Assembly: GCA_026008535.1 (NCBI GenBank)
Contig: BRKX01000002.1
Location: 30,557,501-30,621,500 of the forward strand
Direction of reading: 5' to 3'
Length of the DNA: 64,000 bases
DNA from: Perilla frutescens
Lineage: Eukaryota; Streptophyta; Magnoliopsida; Lamiales; Lamiaceae
The notes under the pieces were generated by a model. The model was not told the origin of the DNA and ran no database searches. It saw only the letters and a list, made by a program, of their open reading frames with translations. Position 1 is the stretch's first letter. Each line of letters opens with the position of its first letter. Shown here piece after piece: positions 24,421 through 35,043 of the stretch. Both the position numbers and the translations under genes were made by a program.

Positions 24421-24666
24421 TGCACGTGTGTAGAGGTTGGTGGGGATATTACTTTTAAAAGTAAATGCTTCTAACTCCCTTCAAAACCTGTAAAAAGCCT
24501 TCCAAAATTCTTACATATATGGGGTCCATGTCCTTTTACATTAGAAAATGAAAAAGCAAGGTTATATAAGTAAAATTGGGTATTTATTGAATAGTATTCA
24601 TAAGGTGGATAAAAGAGATTTTTGTATAATAAGTTTGGGTATTTTAATTTTCCACTCAAAATTATA

Positions 24667-25206
24667 TATAAATTAATAATTAGAAAATAATAACATTGGT
24701 CCAATGGAAAATTTTTATCAGAAAATCATTTTATATAAAACATTCAAATATACAATTTATAATTTACAAAATTAAGTAACAAACATATGTAAAAATTACT
24801 AATTTATAGCTCAATTGACCAAACAGTTTCAAATTAATTAGTCCCAAAATAATTGTATAAGATATATACAACGTTCTTTAACAAAAAATAAAATAAAAAA
24901 ATAAACTAATACATTTGGGTGTATAGTGTCCAAGCCTCTCTCGATGAAAGGGAAAATATTATACAAAAATTAGCTTCTCATTGTTATTCTCTATGGTCAA
25001 CTCAACCCTCTTTCACTGAATTGGTAATCTTCCAACATAAGCTCTTTTCAGCCATCGATCTTGCAATTCTTATCTGCCTCAAAAATGAAAAATCTGAGTA
25101 CACTACCAAACTTCATTCAAACATGTTCAACTTTAATTATTTGTAATTGATCTATGAATGATCTATAATGACTATGTCTAATTAAACAATTCAGTTGTAA
25201 ATAAAA
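24667..25206. other. AT-rich intergenic DNA, nothing recognised
   Basis: No gene, repeat end or RNA gene is evident. Confidence 0.5.
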
Positions 25207-25211
25207 CACAT

Positions 25212-26606
25212 TGATGAACTCGTATTTTATACGGTTTTGGAGTTGTTAGTTGGTGTATTTTTGGAGATAAATCGTGTAATTGAGGGCATTTTATATCGAG
25301 TTGTAATTATTTCGTCGTGTCCTAGAGTTTGTCCCGTTTGTGAGGTTTTTGAGCTTGAGTTGATAGAATTAGAGGTATGGTATAGATTGGAGAGTCTTCG
25401 TATCGAAGAAAGGTCCGGAACTGCCAGCCTGGAAGTCAGCACGGCCGTGCCTTGTTGGACCAGGATGGCACGACCGTGCCATATGAAGAGCACTAGACGA
25501 AGATGAGAACAGAACCTCCAGCACGGGCCGTGCGGGGCTGAGACACAACCGCTCGGCCGTGAAGAATCGGCCAGAGACTAAGCTCGCACGGCCGTGCCGT
25601 GAGGAAGAAGGATGGCACGGGCCGTGCGAGGGTGCAGATGTGCTGAGTTTCGACCTAATTTGCGTAGTTATTTTCTACTCGACGCGGGTTTCCTCTTCGG
25701 GTATAAAAAGCGGTGCTTGGTCGAATTTCGCACGATCTTTTACGCTATTGGAGAGCAGAGAAAGCGGAGAAGAAGACGAAGAACACCGAAGATCGACTAA
25801 GATTGAAGATTCAACCTTGACACATAAGTTGTATCTTAATTTTAGTTTGTTTAATCATGTTAGCTATGTTTGTCAAATTATTTCCTCTGGTTTGTAATTT
25901 GAACATGCGCGGCTAAACATCTTGAGATTCTAGGGATTGCTACAGTATGGATCATTGATTTTGATTATTAAAATTGTTCCGTTTCTTTATCTGTTTGTGT
26001 ATCCTTGCTTTAATTATCTTATGGATTTATCTGGCCAATAAATACGCATGCTTAGTTAATTGTCTATCACTCGAGAGAGGTTAAATTAATTAACGGATTA
26101 GGAGTACACAACACATAATTGCTAGATCGTGAGATTAGTGGATTATGTGAGGAGAATAAATCTTGGGAACATTTTGGAGTTAAATGACAAATTAAATTCG
26201 AGAGATAAAATTTGGCATTTGATTTACGTTTAGGACTTACTCGAAAGAGAAGGACTTTACATTTATGTGATTCTTCTACAGATTTAGGAATTAAATTGGT
26301 CCAATATATTAATTGAAGTTATTATATTCATATGAGTGCTTTCCCTAGGATCCGTTTATCATCATAGTTCTTTATCGTTTTATCTGCATTTGAGTTCTTC
26401 AGTTATTTAATTATTTTGTTATTTTTATTTCGTAAGTCTACAAAGCTTATTTGGTTATTTATCTAGAGTGGAATAATTCATAATTAGGTATTTAATCGGA
26501 TTTCATGTCTAGTCCCTGTGGATACGATATCTGTTCTCACCGTGTTCTGATATAATTTGCCTCGTACGCTTGCGAGTCATTTTTAAATGAAATAAAAGAG
26601 CGAACA
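25212..26606 (+). mobile_element. Solo LTR of a Ty3/gypsy-type retrotransposon
   Basis: The stretch starts TGATGAACTCG and ends GAGCGAACA (TG...CA) and is bracketed by the perfect 5-bp direct repeat cacat (25207-25211, 26607-26611). The interior has the typical text of plant gypsy LTR ends (ccctgtggatacgatatctg near 26515) and a TATA-like tataaaaagc at 25700. No internal coding region or second LTR is present, so recombination left a single 1395-bp LTR. Between 25438 and 25628 six copies of the near-palindrome gcacggccgtgc occur. Confidence 0.8.
25438..25628. repeat. GCACGGCCGTGC palindrome array
   Basis: Perfect or one-mismatch copies at about 25440, 25467, 25521, 25585 and 25616, plus a half copy at 25555. 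They stand out as GC-rich in an AT-rich LTR just upstream of the TATA-like site, a position expected for U3 control elements. Confidence 0.8.
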
Positions 26607-26611
26607 CACAT

Positions 26612-27500
26612 TATACGCAATTGCTTTGTGGAGTTTCACACACAAATATTTTGACAAAGATCAACACACTACTCAAAATTACTTCGAAAATTTTTCGCAT
26701 ACCTCTTTGTTGTGAAACTTGTCTGTGACTATATATTTTGAGAAATTTTAGAGCATCATCTAATCATTAGTCATAACAAAACTCTAATTCTTTTACCCAG
26801 ATATAAATCCTCTTTGATGCTAAAAGTAGAGCTTGTTGTAATCTGCATAACACAAAAATAAACCATCAAAATACATTTTAATTTGTTGTTGGATAATCGA
26901 AATTAATCTACAAACTAAATGACACATTTAGTCGCACACAATTGTACATAATGTAGATAAAAATCATCATTTATTGTGGACAACTAAATTAGAGCATAAT
27001 TAAGGCGGGTTAATTGGTGTGGGTAATACGAATTAGATAATCATGTGCAATTAGTGATATGATTTGCTCAAATTATAAAGTTTGCATTTATTTAATAATG
27101 AAAACATAATCATAAGTGATGATGATTGCTTGTATTGGGCGGAAGAAGTTAATTAAGGAATTTGCTTAAATGTAAATATGATATAAAGATAATTATATAC
27201 ATCAATTTCTCATAAAATTTTACAATGTTATTTAAACATTTTGTAAAATTATTAAGTACTAATATTTAACAAATATAATCATAGATATCAAATTAAAATT
27301 CATAACCATTGTACAATCATTTTTCTATTATAGCATAATATTTATATATAAACACACTTTATTTTTTCCCAAATTATGATTAGTGGAAAATATATTTGTG
27401 ACTATTGTTACACCGCGTACAATTTTCTTGTTGAGGGTTACAACATCATAGAAGTGAATCAATCTCAACAAACTTCATTGTAAAATTCTTCTTATTTATT
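26612..27500. other. AT-rich intergenic DNA, nothing recognised
   Basis: No coding potential. It may include the degraded 5' LTR/leader of the gag-bearing retroelement that follows, but no boundary is visible. Confidence 0.4.
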
Positions 27501-27507
27501 TAAAAGC

Positions 27508-28275
27508 TACGCAGCAACATGGTGGGGATTCCAGCAAAATCGGTGCCACCGAGATTGCCTTCCACCTATCGACACATGGCATGAGATGAATGATTTGATG
27601 CGGAAACGCTTCATTCCATTCCACTACCAACGAGAACTAGAGAAAAAGCTACAAAAGCTTAGACAAGGAGATCGAAGTGTAGATGTCTACTACAATAAAA
27701 TGACTGAAGCCATGAGACAAGCTGATATAGAAGAATATCCAGAAGATACCATGGATAGATTTCTAGCTGGTCTACGAAGGGCAATCCTAGAAGAAATAGC
27801 ATTGTATCACTTTGAAGAGTTGGAGAACATGGTGGAATACGCCATTTGGATAGAAAAATGGCTAGAGGAACTAACGATGAAGTCAAAGGAGGAGGTTCAA
27901 GTAGAGTTGAATATTGAGTTACCATCTACGTTCATTGCCACCAATGACGATTCTACTTCCAAGGTACCTATTCTAGATTTCGTTGAAGCATCTTTTATCT
28001 CGTTACCATTTGTTCCCATGTGCTTAGACATTGGAGAAGTTGAGGTAGTTGAAGAATCTAAGCCAGAGATGGACATGATAGAAACAACCAGTGAGGAGAT
28101 GCAAATTTTGGAGGAGTTAGTTCAAGACGATTGTAATCAAGAGGAGTCGGTTTCCATGCATTTCGTTGAAGAGGTGCCCATTCTCGAAGTTACTAATCTC
28201 GAGAAGACAAGTGCAGAAGACACAGTTCATGTAGAGTTTGCAATGGAAGATAGTCAATCCTTGAGCTCAATCTAG
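27508..28275 (+). pseudogene. Ty3/gypsy-type gag fragment with acidic tail
   Basis: The frame reads ATWWGFQQNR, then PPIDTWHEMNDLMRKRFIPF, HYQRELEKKLQKLRQGDRSV and ...TMDRFLAGLRRAILEEIALY, the hallmark order of plant retrotransposon gag (the W-W, the MRKRF-P-HY and the FLAGL blocks). From residue about 110 the protein turns acidic (EELVQDDCNQEESVSMHFVE) with no zinc knuckle, protease or reverse transcriptase behind it. The frame ends at 28275. The gag-like start before the first ATG at 27586 is already in frame, so the true start is upstream or lost. Gag normally packages element RNA; this copy is incomplete. Confidence 0.7.
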
Positions 28276-28507
28276 AGGATTCAGTTCATGAAGAATCTAC
28301 AGTGGAAGCGGATCAATCTTTGAGTTAAGAAGAAAAAGAAATGGAGAACGAGTTCAATTCGGAAGTGGTTGAAGATAAAAAGGATCTTGTACTATCAAAC
28401 ATGGTAGATCCATCAACTTCTGACATTTTTTGTCTACCGTTTTTTTGTGATATCTTTATTTTACAGGTTGATGAAGATGTTCCATTGGAAGTTGATGCAC
28501 CCCAAAT

Positions 28508-28972
28508 TTGAACGTGAATACCATGCCAAGGCAATCTATGCTAAAGTTTCAGTTGATTAACACAAGTGGAATGTTCACATTCATGATCGTGAAGTTATGC
28601 CTTATGGAGCTTGTGCAAAAAGACTTTGATGATCAGTTCGTGTTCGTCTTTGATCCTGAAGATTCGAATTCGATGACGAATTCTTTTCAAGAGGAGGAGA
28701 ATGATGAGTCCATGATAATCATCAAAGAGTCAAATGAAGAGCTACCATTAAAAGATCCTAAGATTCTTATGTTGTTCAAAATTAAAGAGGGAGATCAAAG
28801 CTTGAAGAATAATACATGTCGATCACGTATGTATGAAGATCGAGGTAAATGGAAGATCAACGTGCATGGTGAGTTTGGGAAGCTCAAGATCAGACCTTGT
28901 ACTATTTTCAAATCGTGGTTCGAAGTTAGAAGCTTAATACCCGTCCAGGAGCTGAGTGTGAATAAGGCATGA
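28508..28972 (+). pseudogene. Second open frame of the gag-bearing retroelement, family unknown
   Basis: One hundred and fifty-four codons, rich in acidic residues in the middle (NSFQEEENDESMIIIKESNE) and ending with a basic conserved-looking block (GKWKINVHGEFGKLKIRPCT and ...SWFEVRSLIPVQEL). It lies 230 bp behind the gag frame in the same direction and codon style. The two may once have been one frame. I do not recognise the domain; it is not protease, RT or integrase. Confidence 0.4.
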
Positions 28973-29075
28973 CCATGTCTTCGTTGACAGAGGCACAAAC
29001 GGATTTTGAAGAATAGGGTTCGAAGAATTTGAACCCTTATGTTATATTTGGGTTTCGAATTATCTTAGTTATTTA

Positions 29076-31066
29076 CACTACAAAAAAAACTCATTTTAGT
29101 GACGGAAAAATCCGTCGCTAAATTCATGATTTTTCGTCGCTAAGTCTTCTAGCGACGGGCTAGCGATGAGAAAATTCTCGTAGCTAAAATTGACATAGCT
29201 AAGCTTCTAGTGACGGGGGTTAGCAACGAAAATTTTCATTGCCACCTCTGTAGCCTAGAACTGGCGTCGCCTGATATTAGCGATGAATTTTTCCGTCGCT
29301 AAATATAATTTAAAATTTTGAAATTATTGATCGGCCCACCTCGCGAATGAGCCCTTGACCCGACCCGATGAAAGGCCCGCGCCCAAATCCGCCGAGAATA
29401 ATTGTGTATAATATGCACCTAAGAGGATTCGAACATGTGACCTCCTAGAAGGAGGTCCAAGTACCTATCCATTGGAGCAAGTTCAATTGATGTTATATTT
29501 ATAGCTTAAACAATATATATACTTATACGATTTTGTTATGGACTCGGAAATATCGCGGCCGTCTTTACTCTTTTTCTTACCAATTGTGGATCAAGATTTA
29601 AATTGTAATATATTGTGTATTATAATAGCTGCAAAGATTAAGGGATTGTGGTAGAAGGGAGAGGTGTAGAAGAACTGAGAGAGAGAGAAGAGATGAGAGA
29701 GAAAGGAGAAACTTAGATAATCTTTTCATAATCTCCATAAGGTAAATTACAGCATATGTATATAAACCACCCATAGGGAACCACTTAATTGAAATATGAA
29801 AACCCTAACATAACCCTAAATTAAAAGTGTTATATTATTATTAATATATTTATATATAATTGTACATAAATATATATATATATATATATAATATTGATAT
29901 TATATTGTATTATATATTTGTATATAAGAATTAAAATTTAAGGTGATACTTATTAAGTATCCATGCATACAAAAATTATATCTCTAATATAAATTTAATA
30001 TGGAGAAAGATTATAAAAGTATTTAATTAACTTATTTTAAAAATTATAGATATATGTATATATATAAATATCATGGTGAAAATGTGGTTAAATTATCATA
30101 ATGATAACTAATTTTTATGTTTAAGTTATTAAGTTTTAATAAATTATTACATTATATTCTATATTAAGTGTAAAATAATTATTATTTAAAAGTACAATTA
30201 ATTATTAATTAGACAAAAATTAATTAATTAATTATGAATAATATTTAAAAATCATAAATATGAATTATTATTTATTAAATACAATGGATACTTAACTATT
30301 ATATTAGTCACAAAAATTTATTATTACTAATGAGACAATATAAGATAAATTGAACACTTTTAAATAATTAACTAAAATTCATTAAACTTAAGAAGGTTTG
30401 GATTTTTTGACTATTAGGTATTTAGAGTATATTTATGTATATATTTTCATAGTATATTTTAGTTTGTTAATGTATAACTGATTTATCTTGTAGTAGTAAC
30501 TATAATAAATATTATGTTAAACTTAATATATTTTTTTAAATATGTAATAATATACTAATTAGTTTATTTATGAGAATAGTAATAGAACTAATCTGTATAG
30601 ATTTGTATTTAATAAGGAAATAATACAAATTTAAAGATGTGATATTAATAAATGTGTATAATTGCGATATTATTTTTTCAAAAATTTAAAATAAATGGAT
30701 AAAAATATAAAAATGATTTTAATAGGGAGAATATTTGTACTAGAATAGATTGAAATCATGTTTAATTATTTTAAAAATAATTAAATAAAATTAAAAAAAA
30801 TTAAAAATTAAAAAAAAATAAATCTAGCTACGGGGTTTCCGTCGCTAGCCCAATCGCTAAGTTGTAACTACGGGAATCCCCATCGCTAGATTTATAAAAA
30901 TAATGATATATTAAAATTTTAAAATCTAGCTACAGGATTCCCCGTCACTAGAACTAGCTACGGGGAACTCCGTCGCTAGCCCCGTCGCAAGATTTTCCGT
31001 CACTAGTGGCGACCCGTGTCAGCCCCGTCGCTAGTTCTCGTCGCTAGATTGGCCTTTTTTGTAGTG
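29076..31066. mobile_element. Non-autonomous CACTA (En/Spm) element
   Basis: The ends read CACTACAAAAAAAAC and ...TTTTTTGTAGTG, flanked by the 3-bp direct repeat TTA (29073-29075, 31067-31069), the classic CACTA signature. Both subterminal regions (29098-29310 and 30820-31055) carry many copies of tagcgacggg / ccgtcgcta. The 1.99-kb interior is extremely AT-rich and holds no TNPA/TNPD frame. It interrupts the 3' part of the gag-bearing retroelement, whose LTR-like sequence resumes at 31070. Confidence 0.9.
29418..29485 (-). repeat. tRNA-derived SINE-like fragment
   Basis: Read on the - strand it holds an A-box-like gctccaatggataggtac, an anticodon-arm-like cctccttctaggagg and a B-box-like atgttcgaatcct, in tRNA order and spacing. 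It lies inside the CACTA element. It lacks a full acceptor stem, so it is a tRNA-derived repeat head rather than a tRNA gene. Confidence 0.45.
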
Positions 31067-31069
31067 TTA

Positions 31070-31330
31070 TTTAATTATTTAGATCAAACTTTATTAGTTT
31101 TCTATTATTTTATTTTTGGTCTTTTGGATTTACCTTAATTAGATTCCTAGTTTAGGTTGAATTCTTTTCTTAGTTAGTATTCTTTTTCCTAGTTTGATTC
31201 TACTTAGGTTTTGATTTCTATGTCCTATAAATAGAACATCCATTGTACATTATTACTTAGACCATATTTGATTAATTTGAACATTTTTGCCTTTCAATAT
31301 CGTCTCACCCAAGATCCTCTTTTGTATTTG
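31070..31330 (+). mobile_element. LTR-like 3' part of the interrupted retroelement
   Basis: After the CACTA TSD the sequence runs through tcctataaatagaacatcca (31210-31230), a TATA-like site, followed by an R/U5-like stretch. It is likely the 3' LTR of the element with the gag frame at 27508. No partner LTR was identified. Confidence 0.35.
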
Positions 31331-32555
31331 ACAACAACAAGTAGTGAAAAAAAAGTGAAACCATATGATTAGAACGATTGTTTCTAAAAAGTTCAACCTA
31401 CAAAACAAAATGGACAAATTAGAATATTAAAATTTCAAGAAAATGATGGGAGAAGTATCACAATTTTAATTTTGAAGCTTTGAGTAGTGATGAGAAGTGA
31501 TAAGAGATGATAATGCATTTGATGATTGCAAAAACATATCTATATAATACTAACTACTAAGAAACAATTAAAGTTGTAAAATTTGATGAACTTCAAAGTC
31601 ATCAATAATCATGATGAAGTGCCACATCAATATATTGAAGCGTGGATGATGCACTTCTATGTAGTAAAGTAAATGAAAAAAGAAAAGAAAAAAATTGAAT
31701 ATATTATTCACAATGCCAATAATCTAAATAATATTGAACACACAACTTGGTATTATAAATCAGAATATATCAAGCAAGTGTTTATAAGCATTTCTAATGC
31801 TTGCCAAAGGCCACATTCCAAATATGTAATGTCTTCATTAAAGTAGTAGTAATTTTTACGTGTCATTCATTTTTTAAAATTATAACATTAAAATTGCAAT
31901 AATGTACGCCTGTAATAATGGAGAAAGGCTTATAGGAATTAGGAAATAGTAACTCCATTATTACTCATTAGTGTGAAGTGTGAATATATAAATGTACATG
32001 TAATTATACGATTTAATTTTAGTTGATAAATTTTAATTTGAATTGATTGTTTTATATTAGGGTTTAAAATTGTTTTATATGTAATTATAAAATAATTAGT
32101 AAACTTTTAGAACCGTTGCGTTTTTATTTAAGAAAATACAAGATTAAGATAGGGACTATACAATGATATTATAATATAATTTAAATTGCGAAATAAGCAA
32201 CTCAACTCATTTTTATTAAATTTTTACAGTAGGATTAAGTTGCAAAAATTAGAAAAATACAATTACAAATTAAAATTAAAACTTATGAATTGTGAATGGT
32301 GAAAAATATGCTCACAATTAATAGAATTACATTTGAATATATAGATTTTCTATATTTAGGTTAACCAGTTAAAATTATAGTATTCTATAATATAATATAA
32401 ATAAATAAAAGTTACATATTCAACCTACTAAAAAGAGAAAGGTACGTTTAGGCGAGTTACTATTTTGAGAATATTGTGCTTTTATATAGATATATAGATA
32501 GAGATATAGATTTTATTCAGTATAATTTATCAAATGTAGCATCCATGACAAATTT
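31331..32555. other. AT-rich intergenic DNA
   Basis: No coding frames or repeat ends are evident. A short gata/tata run lies at 32484-32512. Confidence 0.45.
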
Positions 32556-32564
32556 AAATTTTTT

Positions 32565-32594
32565 TGGGCCTACAGTCCGACCAGAAAATGGGCT
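32565..32594 (+). promoter_or_regulatory. Two site II elements upstream of the HIG1-domain gene
   Basis: TGGGCC at 32565-32570 and TGGGCT at 32589-32594 match the TGGGCY site II element, known to recruit TCP factors in promoters of plant mitochondrial and ribosomal genes. They lie about 80-150 bp before the probable non-coding first exon (to about 32784). This fits the predicted mitochondrial product. Confidence 0.5.
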
Positions 32595-33183
32595 CTGGCC
32601 TAATATCTGTACTTTTCAATTATTATGTGGTTCTTATCAAAACACCGCTCTTCAATTCTTCAATTGCAGTAAATTCATACAACAAATTCGACGCTCGAAA
32701 TTCAATTTCGTTTTCCATTCCCTTTTTTCTTCCAATAAGACCAAGTTTCTCAATCTGGGTTGTTTCAAGAGCATTTCTCCGAGGTAACGATATGGTATTT
32801 ATAGTCTAGATTGCCTAAGCTTATACGCACAAAAAAAATCAGAATAATTGAGTAAATTAGCAACCTCTTAATCTGTTATGGTTAATTTCTCAGCATACGA
32901 TCTTGTTATTTGTACCCTTTTTATGATGAAATTTCGATTTTAATTTCAAATGGTTGGTTGTTGAGGTAGCTCGGCATTGAAATTGGCTTATGGCTGCATT
33001 CAGCTTAGGTAATTAAGTTCATATTCCGGTAATGATTTCATGTGTTTCCGAAATAACTCGAGAAATTCAATTATGGCTTTGGAATAAAAAAAATATTTGT
33101 TAAAATATGCAGCAAATATATGTGTATATTTTCAAGCTGGAATTGTGCTTGTTGTTTGTTTGCTGAATCGGTTTAGGTATTTA

Positions 33184-34453
33184 ATGGATCAGATGGGCGC
33201 GGTCAATTCGGAATTAGAAGACCTATTTCAGGATAAAAAGCGTGTCAGGAATCCCCTCGTTCCGATTGGTAAATCTCTCATCTTGTAAAGTTTTGATTTT
33301 TTTTCCTTTTGTTTTTTTGGTGGGATTTATGTCGTGTTGTGATCATGTATTGCTTTCTTATATCTGTCAGTTTGTTTAGCTGTATCTCTGATTAGTTATT
33401 TGAATTCTTATTGTTATACATTAGTTTTGCACAATCCTATGTTGGAATTATTTTCTTGAATGGGTTTATCTGATCACTATGTTTGGATAGTAAATTAGTG
33501 TTTTGATTTTTGCTTTATTAGGGGGTTTCAGTTTAGGAGTGAAGTGAGTGAGCGAAGCTGGTTCATGAGCTATTTGGGACTCGAGTGATATGATAATTGC
33601 GTCAGTTGTGGCTTGTGAACTCAATCGAGCTCAGGACCTAATCGAAGGTAGTCGAGATTGAGCTCAAGCACAAGCCAATAGCACCATTGTAGCTTTAATT
33701 TTAGCTTTTCTAATAGAATCAAAATTAATTCTAGATTTTAGAAATTTGATAAAATTTTAACTGAGTCGAGTCAAGCTTGAGCTCCAAAAATATTAGTCCA
33801 GTCAAGTTTGAGTCGGATATTTTTCTGATGAGCTTGACTACACTTCTATTTGGGGGGTGTTATGTGGAAGAAGAATCCTACCCTAACTGGCGATGACTTC
33901 TCTGCAAGAAAGGTAGTTCAAGTGATATTCTATGTTGATCATAGGAAAAATTAGATGTCAATCCAAAGCTCTGTGTTTGCAGTTTCTTTTAAAAGGGGTC
34001 AAACACCAGCATTGCTAGATCACATTTAGATTCAGAAACCTCCAATGTGTGCGTGTTGGTCTCAAGAAGTTTAGCCGTCTGGAGCATAACCTCACCAATC
34101 TTGGAGTTGAGTAGAGTTTATAACTTTATATTGCTATAATAGAAAAACATATATAACCAGCATGACCAATTGACCATCCTCAAAGCTCCTCTGTTGGGTG
34201 AATGTCAATAATAGTATAAATTTCATATTGTTCAGTAACGAATGTGGATTGCTTTTACACTCCAATGTTCTCAAGGGTTTTTCTCGTCTCAGGTGCTTTT
34301 ATGACAGCAGGAGTGCTCGCGGCTGGTCTAATCAGCTTCAGGCAGGGAAACTCTCATTTGGGGCAGAAGTTAATGAGGGCTCGTGTGGTTGTGCAAGGTG
34401 CTACAGTTGCACTCATGGTTGGGACAGCTTATTACTATGGCGATAAATTTTGA
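33184..34453 (+). CDS. HIG1-domain (hypoxia-induced family) mitochondrial protein
   Basis: A small inner-membrane protein of the HIG1/RCF1 type, a family that supports respiratory supercomplexes. Coding exons 33184-33268 and 34293-34453 join (G|GT) to 81 codons. The N-terminus (residues 1-28) is hydrophilic and ends in NPLVPIG. Two membrane helices follow (FMTAGVLAAGLISFRQG and ARVVVQGATVALMVGTAYYY) around the loop NSHLGQKLMRAR, the family's signature layout; it ends YGDKF. A non-coding first exon probably ends at 32784 (GAG|GTAACG) and the second begins at 33177. Length matches plant short HIG1 proteins. The intron carries a gagctc/cttgag-rich repeat at 33540-33850. Confidence 0.88.
33540..33850. 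repeat. Gagctcaag-rich dispersed repeat in HIG1 intron
   Basis: Repeated words of the tcgagctcaagctcgag type occur in both orientations, as in a common dispersed plant repeat. No ends or TSD were identified. Confidence 0.3.
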
Positions 34454-35043
34454 TGGCACTCCCTTTCTCCTCTTCATGAATAACATCTCTGCTTCAGTTC
34501 ACTTTTCCTAAATTCATGCCTTCTGTTTAGAGAAGAGAAGAGGCCACGATTCATAACCCGTTCGCACTTGTACAAGCATTAGAAGCTGTACATTTATTCA
34601 TTCAGTACAGTTTTCGTAATCAAAGACAAATAGGCAATAGCTCTGGTGGGATGGTGATTGTTTCTTTTCAAGCAATGATAGATGGAAAGCTGATTGACGA
34701 AAATGTGATAATTTCTTGAAAATAGTACTGAAGTTATAAATCCTTGTAATTGTGCAAAATAGTGTATGATCTTCAACGCATCAAAGTTAAAATTCAACAA
34801 TCTTTGAGCTACAATATCATTTGACAAAAGAAAGAACAAGTTACACAAATGCATCCGCCAAAATTGATAGTGTTGAATTTACACTAGTAATAAATTTTAC
34901 CAAGAAAGATGCTTTATCATCACGATCCATCAAACACTGTATCAGATCACAGGCATCTAATGACCACTGCTAGTACCTGGTCGTGCCGGTAACTCTGGAG
35001 AGTCTGAAGATAGTCAAACATCACTGAGATTTTGCCCTCAAGT

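Larger units (their letters stand above)
22030..24657. mobile_element. MULE carrying an intact-looking 3-exon gene
   Basis: A perfect 9-bp direct repeat, aaaattata, lies at 22021-22029 and 24658-24666. The flanks inside it form diverged long inverted repeats (22030 to about 22130 against 24560-24657; shared words such as ccaataaatac and aaatctattttaccca / aaatctcttttatccacc). This is the signature of a Mutator-like element of 2628 bp. There is no MURA transposase. The inside holds a small gene (22698-23394) and many copies of the words ATCGGGAT and GATCGTGAT on either side of it. Confidence 0.8.

Noticed and set aside
29418..29485. Functional tRNA gene
   Set aside because: A and B boxes are present but no full acceptor stem or clean cloverleaf can be formed; it is better explained as a SINE-type fragment.
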